From assembly GCA_964564035.1 (NCBI GenBank), contig CAZLZN010000008.1, forward strand, positions 1 through 53,331: a stretch of DNA of 53,331 nucleotides, written 5' to 3'. The position numbers were made by a program, and so were the translations under genes. The notes beneath the pieces are model-generated. The model did not search any database and was not told where the DNA came from. It saw only the letters and a program-made list of their open reading frames with translations. This document shows, piece by piece, positions 1 to 8,800 of the stretch. Position 1 is the first letter of the stretch, and every line of letters begins with the position of its first letter. The DNA comes from JAHIGH01 sp964564035 (GTDB lineage Bacteria > Patescibacteriota > Microgenomatia > Levybacterales > UBA12049).

Positions 1-1
1 G

Positions 2-72
2 CAGGGGTAGAGGGAATCGAACCCCCAGTCGCGGTTTTGGAGACCGCTGGTTTACCGTTAACCGATACCCCT
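2..72 (-). tRNA. tRNA-Trp (anticodon CCA)
   Basis: Read on the minus strand, this folds as a full cloverleaf. The acceptor arms AGGGGTA and TACCCCT pair, the T-loop contains GGTTCGATTCC, and the anticodon stem GCGGT/ACCGC encloses the 7-nt loop CTCCAAA, whose middle triplet CCA reads UGG. The discriminator base is G, as usual for tRNA-Trp. Whether CCA is encoded cannot be seen because the window ends one base later. It lies downstream of a TrpR-like gene on the same strand. A tRNA-Trp beside rpmG commonly precedes secE-nusG in bacteria, so those genes may lie just outside the window. Confidence 0.96.
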
Positions 73-160
73 ATTTTTGTTAATAATGGAATTATATCTT
101 GCCTCAAATTCTTTTGCAATTAAATTATGATTAGTTTAATTTATTTTAAGGTTATAATGT

Positions 161-185
161 ATAGTATATTAACTTATTATACATT
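161..185 (-). promoter_or_regulatory. AT-rich motif upstream of tRNA-Trp, copy A
   Basis: This 25-bp motif matches positions 604-628 at 23 of 25 bases. The common core is AACTTATTATACATT on the plus strand, and on the minus strand it contains a TATAAT box. It lies between the TrpR-like gene and tRNA-Trp, so it may be a promoter and/or operator for the tRNA. The function is inferred from the duplication and position only. Confidence 0.45.
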
Positions 186-187
186 TG

Positions 188-595
188 TTAATCCAGTATG
201 CCGGGCTTTACACGGCCGCCCGCGGCTCGAATTGAATATCTTGCAAGAGAGACCAGCAATTTTTTGAAAGAATTATATTTTTTTTGTTTTTCCAGTTGGG
301 CAAGCGCAATTTTAAAGCCTTGACCACGAGCCTCGTTGTAATAGCGCATTTTGGCAACTGTTATCCGGGTTATGTTTAGTGCTTGCGCGATTTGGGAATC
401 AGGCAAGCCTTCTTCGAGCAGGATTATAACAGCTAGTCTTTTTGCGAGCATAAGTTTTTCAGTTTCGGTTAGAAGGCTTTCAATAAATGTCAGCATTTCG
501 TCTCCATTTTTAATTTCCGTTAGCACAAGGTTTAAATTGCCAATTAATTCCTTTTCTAACTTTTTATCTAGTTTATTTCGGGATATGTGAGGCAT
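188..595 (-). CDS. TrpR-like (YerC/YecD-type) DNA-binding protein
   Basis: A 135-residue soluble protein resembling the Trp repressor-like YerC/YecD family. The centre carries the family pattern: a helix with LLTETEKLMLAKRLAVIILL, then EEGLPDSQIAQALNIT and RITVAKMRYYNEARGQGF, which is the helix-turn-helix with its recognition helix. The family is a small dimeric helical repressor; YerC members are not established as tryptophan sensors, so the ligand is unknown. A short C-terminal tail after the repressor fold ends in a Gly/Arg-rich segment. The start is only about 10 nt downstream of a TATAAT box. A near-identical 25-bp motif lies before the gene and again after it, ahead of tRNA-Trp, which suggests autoregulation or a small regulon with the tRNA. 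Confidence 0.85.
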   Translation of the reverse strand: MPHISRNKLDKKLEKELIGNLNLVLTEIKNGDEMLTFIESLLTETEKLMLAKRLAVIILLEEGLPDSQIAQALNITRITVAKMRYYNEARGQGFKIALAQLEKQKKYNSFKKLLVSLARYSIRAAGGRVKPGILD

Positions 596-603
596 ATTAG
601 TGT

Positions 604-628
604 ATATTATACTAACTTATTATACATT
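604..628 (-). promoter_or_regulatory. Promoter/operator-like motif of the TrpR-like gene, copy B
   Basis: The plus strand shows the direct repeat TATTATAC, TAACT, TATTATAC, so the minus strand contains two TATAAT boxes 13 bp apart (611-606 and 624-619). A TTAACT hexamer lies 17 bp upstream of the distal box. The proximal box ends 10 nt before the ATG, giving a very short leader. The match to the motif at 161-185 makes it a candidate binding site for the repressor encoded just downstream. Confidence 0.5.
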
Positions 629-708
629 AGAACAAATATCGAGTTAATGCTTTTATTGGTTGAGCGCTGTTATTATTTGGGTGCGTTTTAAAATAAGAGA
701 AGAGGAAA

Positions 709-885
709 TTATTTCAGCTTGTCGACTTCTTTGTGTTCGACGGTTTTGCGGCAATGGCGGCAATATTTTTTGAGCTTGAGCTTCTCGGGAGTTTCGAGCT
801 TGTTTTTTTGCGTGACATAATTCCTGTTTTTGCAAACAGTGCAGACAAGTCCGATTGTGATACGATGTTCTCCTTTTTTAGCCAT
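709..885 (-). CDS. rpmG: 50S ribosomal protein bL33
   Basis: A 58-residue basic protein, a typical size for bL33 of the large ribosomal subunit. It starts MAKKGEHRITIGLVCTVC and has two zinc-binding CxxC pairs (C15/C18 and C42/C45), with the KYCRHCRKTVEHKE segment at the C-terminus; this is the zinc-binding (C+) form. The overlapping ORF at 653-835 is a shadow in another frame. The gene follows the tRNA-Thr/Tyr/Thr cluster on the same strand and precedes the TrpR-like gene and tRNA-Trp, similar to the common bacterial rpmG to tRNA-Trp order. Confidence 0.95.
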   Translation of the reverse strand: MAKKGEHRITIGLVCTVCKNRNYVTQKNKLETPEKLKLKKYCRHCRKTVEHKEVDKLK

Positions 886-932
886 AGATAGTTATGAGTT
901 GGGAGCTGCTTAGTTATGTGTATTTAATTGTT
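886..932. repeat. Heptad-type AT-rich repeat between rpmG and a pseudogene
   Basis: The short spacer contains degenerate 7-bp words of the AGTTATG type (890-916), the same family as the words between the neighbouring tRNAs. It contains no gene. Confidence 0.5.
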
Positions 933-1322
933 TTATTTGATTGAGCTTTTTAATCCACTCAGCATTTTTGATAAAACTAAGATTTCTTCAAACAACTCTT
1001 CTTTTTGTGATTTTATAATTATACCTTGTTTTTCTGCAATTTCAAGTATAGGAACACATTCCTGCGCCGAGCCACGGCTGATACTGAGAAATCTTTTAAA
1101 TTAAGCGCCGGTTCTACTTGATCCTTCGGCAATATTCAGTGTAATAGATAAGGATGCTCTTCGTATTTGATCGGTTAATGAGTAGCGATACTCTTTCGGC
1201 CAGTTTTTTGTTAGTTCGAAAATTTTGTTAGCGAAAAGAAGCGTTTTTTTGTAAACCTCCAATTTTTCAAAATTGAAGATCTCCTTATTAATATGATCAC
1301 AACTCATAACAATGCAACTCAT
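933..1322 (-). pseudogene. Four-helix-bundle protein (S23/IVS family), interrupted by an in-frame TAA
   Basis: The first half reads FNFEKLEVYKKTLLFANKI, then RRASLSITLNIAEGSSRTGA, the hallmark of the four-helix-bundle family originally found in 23S rRNA intervening sequences. A TAA at about 1101-1103 interrupts it. The same frame continues with FKRFLSISRGSAQE and on to a second TAA at 933-935, matching the family's C-terminal half. One base change from CAA or GAA would explain the stop. The apparent start codon lies inside GTTATGA-type heptad repeats, so the original start may also have been replaced. The family's biochemical role is not known. The gene is probably non-functional. Confidence 0.85.
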
Positions 1323-1327
1323 AACTA
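1296..1327. repeat. AACTCAT-type heptad repeats beside tRNA-Thr(GGU)
   Basis: Units AACTCAT and AACAATG, then after one extra base AACTCAT and AACTAAG, run with 7-bp spacing. They are the reverse complement of the GTTATGA-type words on the other side of the tRNA, so the tRNA is bracketed by inverted arrays. Confidence 0.6.
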
Positions 1328-1339
1328 AGACCTATCGTG

Positions 1340-1411
1340 AGCCGAAGGCGGGAATCGGACCCGCGACCTAGTTCTTACCAAGAACTCGCTCTACCACTGA
1401 GCCACTTCGGC
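1340..1411 (-). tRNA. tRNA-Thr (anticodon GGT)
   Basis: A complete cloverleaf on the minus strand. Acceptor arms GCCGAAG/CTTCGGC pair, the D-arm contains GCTCAGTGGTAGAGC, the T-arm has GGGTCCGATTCCCGC, and the anticodon loop TTGGTAA is closed by AGTTC/GAACT. Anticodon GGT reads ACC. The base after the acceptor is T and no CCA is encoded. It is part of a minus-strand Thr-Tyr-Thr cluster leading into rpmG. Confidence 0.96.
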
Positions 1412-1413
1412 AG

Positions 1414-1503
1414 TATGGTTATGAGCATGTTTTGTTATGTGTTATGAGTATAGTGAATTTTCAGCTTTAACTCATGACTATGCCACTCATAACCCCTAAC
1501 TAT
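1414..1503. repeat. Inverted heptad arrays between tRNA-Thr and tRNA-Tyr
   Basis: The left half carries GTTATGA/TGTTATG-type words (1414-1450). The right half carries their reverse complement, AACTCAT and ACTCATAAC words (1472-1500). The two halves can pair as an imperfect hairpin filling the whole spacer, and may serve as a processing or termination structure. Confidence 0.6.
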
Positions 1504-1508
1504 TTTAG

Positions 1509-1593
1509 TGCTGAGTGAGAGATTTGCACTCCCGTAGGCCGTACGGCCGCCTCGTCTACAGCGAGGTGCGATTGACTGCTCCGCCAACTCAGC
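1509..1593 (-). tRNA. tRNA-Tyr (anticodon GTA)
   Basis: A class II tRNA with a long variable arm (CGGCCGTACGGCCTACG region). Acceptor arms GCTGAGT/ACTCAGC pair, and the anticodon loop CTGTAGA is closed by CCTCG/CGAGG. The discriminator is A and no CCA is encoded. It sits between the two tRNA-Thr genes on the minus strand. Confidence 0.96.
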
Positions 1594-1612
1594 GTTATAT
1601 TGATGAGTTTCG

Positions 1613-1676
1613 TAGTTATGCGTTATGAGAATAAGAAAAACTTATTATAACGAATAACTCATAACCCATAACTATT
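1613..1676. repeat. Inverted heptad hairpin between tRNA-Tyr and tRNA-Thr
   Basis: GTTATGCGTTATGAGAATAA is followed after a short A-run by CTTATTATAACGAATAACTC and ATAAC, so the two sides pair as a long imperfect stem. The words repeat every 7 bp. No gene is present. Confidence 0.65.
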
Positions 1677-1707
1677 TTGTCTATAATTATAACTCATTAC
1701 TATTCTG

Positions 1708-1779
1708 AGCCGACTGTCAGATTCGAACTGACGACCTGCTGTTTACAAAACAGCTGCTCTGCCACTGAGCTAAGTCGGC
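1708..1779 (-). tRNA. tRNA-Thr (anticodon TGT)
   Basis: A complete cloverleaf. Acceptor arms GCCGACT/AGTCGGC pair, the D-arm contains GCTCAGTGGCAGAGC, the anticodon loop TTTGTAA lies between GCTGT and ACAGC, and the T-arm contains CAGTTCGAATCTG. Anticodon TGT reads ACA. It is the first intact gene of the minus-strand tRNA cluster. A broken second copy of its 5' half lies just upstream. Confidence 0.96.
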
Positions 1780-1807
1780 ATAAGATTTCAGTATCCCGCA
1801 AATCTAA

Positions 1808-1829
1808 GCCAAATTTTATCAAATTTGGC
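1808..1829. repeat. Perfect 9-bp-arm palindrome
   Basis: GCCAAATTT, a TATC loop and AAATTTGGC form a perfect hairpin beside the broken tRNA copy. It is one of three hairpins within about 100 bp. Confidence 0.75.
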
Positions 1830-1843
1830 AAGATGTTACCGGG

Positions 1844-1920
1844 ACAAAACAGCTGCTCCCTGCCTTGCCGGCAGGCAGGTGCCATTGACCCCGATTTGAT
1901 CGGGGCTGAGCTAAGTCGGC
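1844..1920 (-). pseudogene. tRNA-Thr relic interrupted by two hairpin elements
   Basis: On the minus strand this starts with GCCGACTTAGCTCAG and resumes with TGGCA, then GAGCAGCTGTTTTGT, exactly matching the 5' half of the intact tRNA-Thr(UGU). The D-arm is split by hairpin CCCCGAT-CAA-ATCGGGG plus TCAA, and by a second near-palindrome starting CCTGCCTGCCGG. Homology stops in the anticodon loop; the 3' half is absent. It cannot give a functional tRNA. The palindromes look like small dispersed elements, and a related GC palindrome lies inside copA. Confidence 0.8.
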
Positions 1921-2277
1921 GATTTGTAAAAGAGCAAGCATAATTTTACCAGACGGTACAGGCTACATCAAGCAATAAATATTAAAAAGAGAAACAGCGG
2001 GGCGTGGCTTTTGCAAGCCTACTATATATAGTATAAGACGCAGTCCTAATGAAAAAGATAAATTCACTCTTTGATAAGGGTTCGATTGGTATTTTCCCCG
2101 AGATATAATTAGGAAGGTAATCTGCTCAACCAAAATTAAACAGAAATATACCTCGTTTCCCGAATTAATTATCGAGATACCTCAGGTTGTTTTAGTTGTA
2201 GAGAAAAATAATACAACCAAACTTCCAATATCAAAGAGCAATGATAGTATAAATCCTAATTTTAGATATTTCAACTA
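1921..2277. other. Intergenic region ahead of the rpoB promoter
   Basis: About 360 bp with no convincing gene on either strand. The one clear structure is a perfect 14-bp palindrome, TACTATATATAGTA, at 2020-2033. The divergent tRNA/rpmG cluster and rpoBC flank it, so regulatory sites are plausible but not identified. Confidence 0.5.
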
Positions 2278-2307
2278 TTGACAAAATCGCAGTGCGTGTG
2301 TTATACA
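2278..2307 (+). promoter_or_regulatory. rpoB promoter (TTGACA-18-TATACA)
   Basis: A perfect -35 TTGACA is followed after 18 bp by TATACA. The predicted transcript starts near 2314 and leaves a leader of roughly 90 nt before the ATG at 2404. No ribosomal-protein gene (rplJ/rplL) precedes rpoB here, so rpoBC appears to have its own promoter. Confidence 0.7.
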
Positions 2308-2403
2308 TAGATACGCTATTTTTTCAGAAGAATATGAGGGCGTTAGCCCAAGTATTTTTTATTGCGTTGTATTGAGGGTATTCCTGCCAGAAATCTATCT
2401 CTA

Positions 2404-5400
2404 ATGTCTAAAAAAACTGAACCGCAAAATCATATTACCAGACAGAACTGGGGTAAGGTATATAACGTACTTCCTCCAATGGATCTTCTCGCAGTACAAA
2501 AAGAATCTTATGTTAAGTTTTTGGAGACCGGAATAGCTGATATTCTCAAGGAAATTTCCCCCGTTGATGACTTTACCGGAAAAAATTGGAGTTTGAGTTT
2601 CGGAGAACACAAAATCGGAAAAACTACTATAGATCCTGAAACAGCTATTATAAAAGGTCTAACTTATAACGCTCCTCTGACCGTTAAGGTATCTCTAACC
2701 AATAAAAAAACAAATGAAAATTTTGAAGCAGAAGTATTTCTGGGTGATATCCCGCAAATGACCGAGCGAGGAACATTCGTTGTAAACGGAATTGAGAGAG
2801 CTGTTGTAAATCAGCTCGTTCGTTCACCGGGGGTTTTCTTTATAGGGACACCGGATCCGATTACGGGAAAGACATTGTATTCAGCGGAGATCAGGCCTTC
2901 ACATGGGTCATGGCTTGAGTTCGCGACGACCAGATATGGAACTTTGACAGTCAAGATCGACAGGCGACGTAAGTTCCTGGCAACAACATTTCTGCGCGCA
3001 TTGGGGATCGAAGACAATAGCAGTATAAAAGAAAAGTTTAAATCGGCCGAGGACGGCAGTGAGACTCCGTTTATTGAAAATACACTTCAGAAAGACGAAA
3101 CAGGAAGCGAAATCGAGGCGATTATTGAGATATTTAAGAAAATGCATCCGGGGGAGCCGATTGTTCTCGATAAGGTTAGAGAATATTTTGCCAATTTATT
3201 CTTCAATAACCGCAGATATGATCTGGGCGTTGTCGGGCGATATAAAATGAATAAGAGGTTGAACTCCGTTGAGGGATTCACTCCATCGGAAGACAGAGTA
3301 TTAACAATTGATGATATTACCGCGACTATTTCATATTTAATCATGCTTGAGTCCGGCAAGGGGGATATCGATGATATTGACAGCTTGGCAAACAGGCGCG
3401 TCAGAAGCGTCGGAGAGTTAGTCGCGATAAACGCATTCAGGCTGGGGATACTGAGAGTTGAGAGAAGTATCAAGGAAAGAATGAGTTTACTTCAGCAGGA
3501 TACGCATATTTCAGTTGCTAATCTGATCAATGCCCGCCCGATCATGGCTGCCATAAATGAATTTTTCCGCACATCCCAGCTTTCGACCATTCTTGATCAA
3601 ACAAATCCTTTATCCGAAATAGACAATCTGAACCGTTTGACTGTTATGGGAACCGGCGGTATTTCTAGAGAAAGAGCGGCTTTCTCGATCCGTGATATTA
3701 ACAGTTCGCAGTATGGCAGGATTGATCCTATCAGGAGTCCTGAAGGACCGAATATCGGACTTGTTACGTATATGGCGCTTTTTTCCAGAGTAAACAGTTA
3801 TGGATTTCTGGAGAGTCCTTACAGGAAAGTTGTCAAAGAAAAGAAAGGTTCCAAAACCGTTGTGCGAGTGACTGATGATATTGAATATATAACGGCAGAT
3901 GATGAGCGCGAAAAGTATGTAACTCATGCAGGAATAGAATTAACAGAAGACGGAGAAATTGCCGATGAGAGGGTGCCTGCGAGATACAAAGGAGAATTTA
4001 TTGAGGTTGACCGTGAGGCTATTGATTATATTGACGTAGCGCCCAGACAGGTTGTCGGAACATCTGCATCGCTTATTCCGTTTATCGCGCATGACGAGGC
4101 AAATAGAGCGCTGATGGGAACGCATATGCAGTGTCAGGCAGTTCCCTTGGTGCATCCTGAGAGCCCAATTGTCGGAACCGGGATGGAAGCTACGATCGCA
4201 GAGGTCATGAAGAGGGTGGTCAAGTCTCCGGTTGACGGAATCGTAACCTATTCCGATTCGGAAAAAATAACAATTGAAGACAAAACCGAAAAGAAATTTA
4301 CATATAAACTCGAAACTTTCCAGAGAACTTCTCAGGCGACTTCTTATACACAGAGACCGCTGGTAACGAGCGGACAGAGAGTGAAAAAAGATGATGTTAT
4401 TATTGACGGACCGTCAGCCGAAGAGGGAGAGCTGGCTCTTGGAAGGAATTTGCTTATTGCTTATGCTACGCTTGACGGACTCGGATATGAGGACGCTATT
4501 GTTATTTCAGACCGCCTGGTCAAAGAAAACGTATTGTCGTCGATTCATATTGAAAAATATGAAGCGGCAGTTGTCGAGACTAAGCTCGGACCTGAGGAGA
4601 CCACAAGAGATATACCAAATGTATCCGAGGAAGATCTCGCTAATCTGGATGAGACCGGAATAGTAGTTCTGGGGAGCGAAGTAGGACCGGGAGATATTCT
4701 GGTCGGAAAAATCGCGCCAAAGGGTGAGACTGAGCTTACAGCCGAGGAAAGACTTCTGCGCGCAATATTCGGAGAACAGGCGAGAGAAGTGCGTGATACC
4801 AGTCTCAGGATGCCTCACGGCGAGCGAGGGACAGTAATAAATATTCAAATTTTGGATCGAAAAGAGGGAGATGAGCTCGAACCCGGATCGCTCAGGAAAA
4901 TAATTGTTGAAGTTGCACAGTTCAGACATGTTGTTATCGGTGATAAGCTGGCGGGTAGACATGGAAACAAGGGAATTATTTCGCGCATATTGCCATCGGC
5001 GGATATGCCGTTTTTACCGGACGGCACACCTGTAGATATTATTATTTCGCCTATCAGCGTGCTGGCTCGTATGAATTTGGGTCAGTTGCTTGAGGCTCAT
5101 CTGGGATTTGCGGCGAAAAAACTGGATATGAAAATCGGAATTCCCGTATTTGAGAAGATCTCGGAGGACAAAATCACATCCCTTCTCACACAAGCCGGTC
5201 TGCCTGTCTCCGGAAAAGTTCAGCTTTTTGATGGAAGAACAGGTATGCCTTTTGAAAATGAGATCGTTGTAGGTATTGAGTATATTATGAAGCTTATTCA
5301 TATGGTTGAAGATAAGACACACGCCAGGTCGACAGGCCCGTACTCACTGGTTACACAACAGCCTCTCGGAGGAAAAGCACAAATGGGAGGTCAGCGCCTG

Positions 5401-5808
5401 GGAGAAATGGAAGTTTGGGCTCTTGAGGCACATAGAGCGAGATATATTTTACAGGAAATGCTGACAATCAAGTCGGACGATATTGTCGGCCGCGCGAAAG
5501 CATTTGAGGCAATAGTCAAAGGAACAGATATTCCGACACCGAAAGTTCCGGAGTCATTCAAGGTTCTTATCAAGGAACTGCAGTCATTGGGACTCAATGT
5601 TGTACCTGTCGGCGCTATAGCTTATAATGAAGCGATTGAAGCAAAGGAAGAAGCGGTTTCTGAGCAGTTAAAAGATCAGGTTGAAGAACTCCAGACTACT
5701 TTGGAGGCAGAGGAAGTAATTGAGAAAGCCGAAGATCTGGATACGGCTGAAGTTGGTCCTGAACCTGAAGATCTCGTTGAGGAGCTGAGTAAAGGAGAAA
5801 ATATATAA
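2404..5808 (+). CDS. rpoB: DNA-directed RNA polymerase subunit beta
   Basis: The 1134-residue catalytic beta subunit of RNA polymerase. Recognised segments in order: IERAVVNQLVRSPGVFF near the N-terminus, RSPEGPNIGLV (about residue 443), GDKLAGRHGNKG (about 845), and the C-terminal block GGKAQMGGQRLGEMEVWALE (about 990). The last 45 residues are an acidic tail, rich in Glu and of low complexity. The ATG at 2404 is preferred over an upstream in-frame TTG at 2362, because homologous sequence begins soon after MSKKTEPQNHITRQNWGKVY. Its stop overlaps the rpoC start by one base (TAATG), indicating translational coupling. The length is close to compact bacterial beta subunits. Confidence 0.98.
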   Translation: MSKKTEPQNHITRQNWGKVYNVLPPMDLLAVQKESYVKFLETGIADILKEISPVDDFTGKNWSLSFGEHKIGKTTIDPETAIIKGLTYNAPLTVKVSLTNKKTNENFEAEVFLGDIPQMTERGTFVVNGIERAVVNQLVRSPGVFFIGTPDPITGKTLYSAEIRPSHGSWLEFATTRYGTLTVKIDRRRKFLATTFLRALGIEDNSSIKEKFKSAEDGSETPFIENTLQKDETGSEIEAIIEIFKKMHPGEPIVLDKVREYFANLFFNNRRYDLGVVGRYKMNKRLNSVEGFTPSEDRVLTIDDITATISYLIMLESGKGDIDDIDSLANRRVRSVGELVAINAFRLGILRVERSIKERMSLLQQDTHISVANLINARPIMAAINEFFRTSQLSTILDQTNPLSEIDNLNRLTVMGTGGISRERAAFSIRDINSSQYGRIDPIRSPEGPNIGLVTYMALFSRVNSYGFLESPYRKVVKEKKGSKTVVRVTDDIEYITADDEREKYVTHAGIELTEDGEIADERVPARYKGEFIEVDREAIDYIDVAPRQVVGTSASLIPFIAHDEANRALMGTHMQCQAVPLVHPESPIVGTGMEATIAEVMKRVVKSPVDGIVTYSDSEKITIEDKTEKKFTYKLETFQRTSQATSYTQRPLVTSGQRVKKDDVIIDGPSAEEGELALGRNLLIAYATLDGLGYEDAIVISDRLVKENVLSSIHIEKYEAAVVETKLGPEETTRDIPNVSEEDLANLDETGIVVLGSEVGPGDILVGKIAPKGETELTAEERLLRAIFGEQAREVRDTSLRMPHGERGTVINIQILDRKEGDELEPGSLRKIIVEVAQFRHVVIGDKLAGRHGNKGIISRILPSADMPFLPDGTPVDIIISPISVLARMNLGQLLEAHLGFAAKKLDMKIGIPVFEKISEDKITSLLTQAGLPVSGKVQLFDGRTGMPFENEIVVGIEYIMKLIHMVEDKTHARSTGPYSLVTQQPLGGKAQMGGQRLGEMEVWALEAHRARYILQEMLTIKSDDIVGRAKAFEAIVKGTDIPTPKVPESFKVLIKELQSLGLNVVPVGAIAYNEAIEAKEEAVSEQLKDQVEELQTTLEAEEVIEKAEDLDTAEVGPEPEDLVEELSKGENI

Positions 5809-8800
5809 TGAATAACAGAAATTCAAATAAAAATATTACAAAAGATCTGAATATTTCCGATTTCAAATCGCTAAAATTACTTTTGGCAAAAAGCGATGAT
5901 ATTTTGCAGTGGTCATACGGTGAAGTCACGAAGCCCGAGACAATTAATTACAGAACGCTCAGACCAGAGAAAGACGGTTTGTTTGACGAGAGAATATTCG
6001 GACCGACAAAAGACTGGGAATGTTATTGCGGAAAATATAAAAGAATCAGATACAGAGGAATTATTTGCGATAAGTGCGGAGTAGAAGTCACTCTTTCACG
6101 TGTAAGGCGTGAGAGGCTTGGGCATATTACTCTCGCGTCACCGGTTGCGCATGTATGGTATTTCAAGGGAGCTTCTTCTCCGATGGCGCTTCTTCTTGAT
6201 ATTCCGCAAAAGAATCTCGAATCTATAATTTATTATGCGTCTTATTTGATCACGAAAATTGATGAAGATAAGAAAAAAGAGGCGATCGAGCTTTTTGTCA
6301 GCAATATTGAGAAGAGAAAAGAAGCGCTCGTTAAGAAAAAAGAAGAAGAAGAGGAAAAAATAAATAAAGAAGCCGAAGACAAGAAAAAAGAACTTCAGAA
6401 AAAGGTCGAAGATGTACAAAAACAGCTTATTCAGGAAGAGGTCGAGCTGACCAAGAGGCAAAGGATAATGCATGCCGCCGAGTCGGTTGATTCCGAATCC
6501 AAAAAAATCGATGAGATTTCTGATACATTTACCAAGCTTCTCAAGAGTCTACAGGCGGGCAGTGTATTGTCAGAGGACGAATATTATAAATTGCTTGAGT
6601 ATGATATACCGATCTTCTTCAGTATCAAAACCGGATCGGAGGCACTTCTCGAAATAATTAATAACCTGGATCTGTCGACGCTTATAGCAAAACTTAGAAC
6701 AGAATCCGAAAAAGCATCAGGTCAAAAATATCTAAAGCTTGTTAAGAGATTGAGGCTTATTGAGTCTTTGAGAAAGACGGGAGTTACACCAGCGGCTATG
6801 ATCTTGGGCGTTTTGCCTGTTATACCGCCGGATCTTCGACCGATGGTTCAGCTTTCCGGAGGACGTTTCGCAACATCCGATCTGAACGATCTATACAGGA
6901 GAGTCATAAACCGCAACAACAGATTGAAACATCTTCTTGCTTTGGGAGCGCCGGAAATAATTCTCAGAAATGAGAAACGCATGCTTCAGGAGTCGGTCGA
7001 TTCACTTATTGATTCTTCACAGAGGACCAATCAGACAGCGGCTACGACATTGAGATCGCTTTCAGATATGCTTCGCGGAAAACAAGGGCGCTTCAGACAG
7101 AATCTTCTCGGTAAAAGAGTTGATTATTCGGGACGATCAGTTATTGTTGTCGGACCGGAGCTTCAGTTGTCGCAATGCGGACTCCCTAAGGAAATGGCTC
7201 TTGAGATGTTCAAACCGTTTATATTGAGAGAAGTCATCGTCAGAGGGCTCGCGACAAATATTAAATCAGCAAAGCGGTATATCAAGAAGCGTCCGCCGGA
7301 GGTTTTTGATATTTTGGAAGAGATCACAAAAGATCATCCGGTACTTCTTAATAGAGCGCCAACACTGCATAAACTCGGTATACAGGCATTTTATCCCGTA
7401 CTGATCGAAGGATCAGCAATTCAACTTCATCCTTGTGTATGCGCGGGTTATAACGCGGACTTTGACGGAGACCAAATGGCTGTACATATACCGCTATCCA
7501 AAAAAGCTCAGGAAGAAGCTGTAGAGCTTATGATGCCTGCGCGTAATCTGCTTAAGCCGGCAAACGGTGATCCGATCACGCTTCCAAATAAGGAAATGGC
7601 GCTTGGTATTTATTATATGACGAGTTTGGATGAGGCTTCCCGCAAAACCGAAGAGGATGAGCCGTACTTTGGAGATCTAAATAGCGCACTTCTCGCATAT
7701 GATCTGGGTTCGATTCTGCTGAGGCAACCGATTAAAGTACGTGTCGGACAAAACGGAACTGCAAAAATAATTGAGACCAGCGTAGGGCGTTTGAAATTCA
7801 ATGAATTATTGCCGGATGACTTCGGGTTTATAAATGAAAGTATAAACGCGTCCGGAATCAAAAAGATCACGACACGAGCGATGAAAATATATCCTTCGGA
7901 GCAGGTCGCGGCGTTAATCGATAAGATCAAAAATCTCGGATTTTATGGAGCCACATTGTCCGGTATCAGCGTTTCTGTGTTTGATAATGAAATTATCCCT
8001 GAGAAACAGCAGTTAGTTAAAAAGGCTGAAGTAAAAGTCGCGACGATTGATGATGAGTATCAGCAGGGGCTTATAACTCTCAGCGAAAAAAAGAGACTTT
8101 CAAACGATGTTTGGCTTAAGACGACAGATGAAATTGCGAATTTAACTTGGAGCAGAATCCAGTCGTATAATCCGATCAAGATCAGTATTGATTCGGGAGG
8201 TACACGTGCCGGAGTTGAGCAGTTGAAACAGTTGTCAGCTATCAGAGGTCTTATAGTTGATCCTCTCGGAAAGATCGTAGAGCTTCCTATCAAATCCAAT
8301 TTTAGAGAAGGATTGTCTATTTTTGAATATGTATCGTCGGCCAGAGGATCGAGGAAAGGTCTTACCGATTCGGCTCTTAAGACTGCTAATGCAGGATACT
8401 TGACGCGCAGACTGGTTGATGTGGCTCACGAGGTTATTATCAGAGAAGATGACTGCGGAACAAAAGAAGGACTAGTGATTGGTCAGAGCGATAAGAATAG
8501 AACAAGCAAGCTCGCCGACCGCGCGCAGGGTAGGATCTTGGCTGCAAATGTTGTCTCAAAGACTACGAAGAAAGTTATTCTCAAGGCAGGAGATGAGATC
8601 AACGAAGAAAATGTTAATCTGCTTGATGAACATGAGATTACAGAGCTTACACTGCGCTCGCCTCTGCTTTGTAAATTGTCATATGGATTATGTGCCAATT
8701 GTTACGGATGGGATCTGTCTACCAAGAAAAAAGTCGAGATGGGAGTTCCGGTCGGAGTCATAGCGGCCCAAAGTATCGGGGAGCCGGGTACACAGCTTAC

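Noticed and set aside
653..835. 60-aa minus-strand ORF
   Set aside because: It lies over rpmG in another frame; the bL33 frame at 709-885 has all family residues.
933..1103. Stop-codon recoding (TAA read as an amino acid)
   Set aside because: All intact genes here use TAA normally, so a point mutation in the four-helix gene is simpler.
1677..1943. ORFs on both strands across the tRNA-Thr region
   Set aside because: They translate a tRNA gene and its broken copy, not protein-coding sequence.
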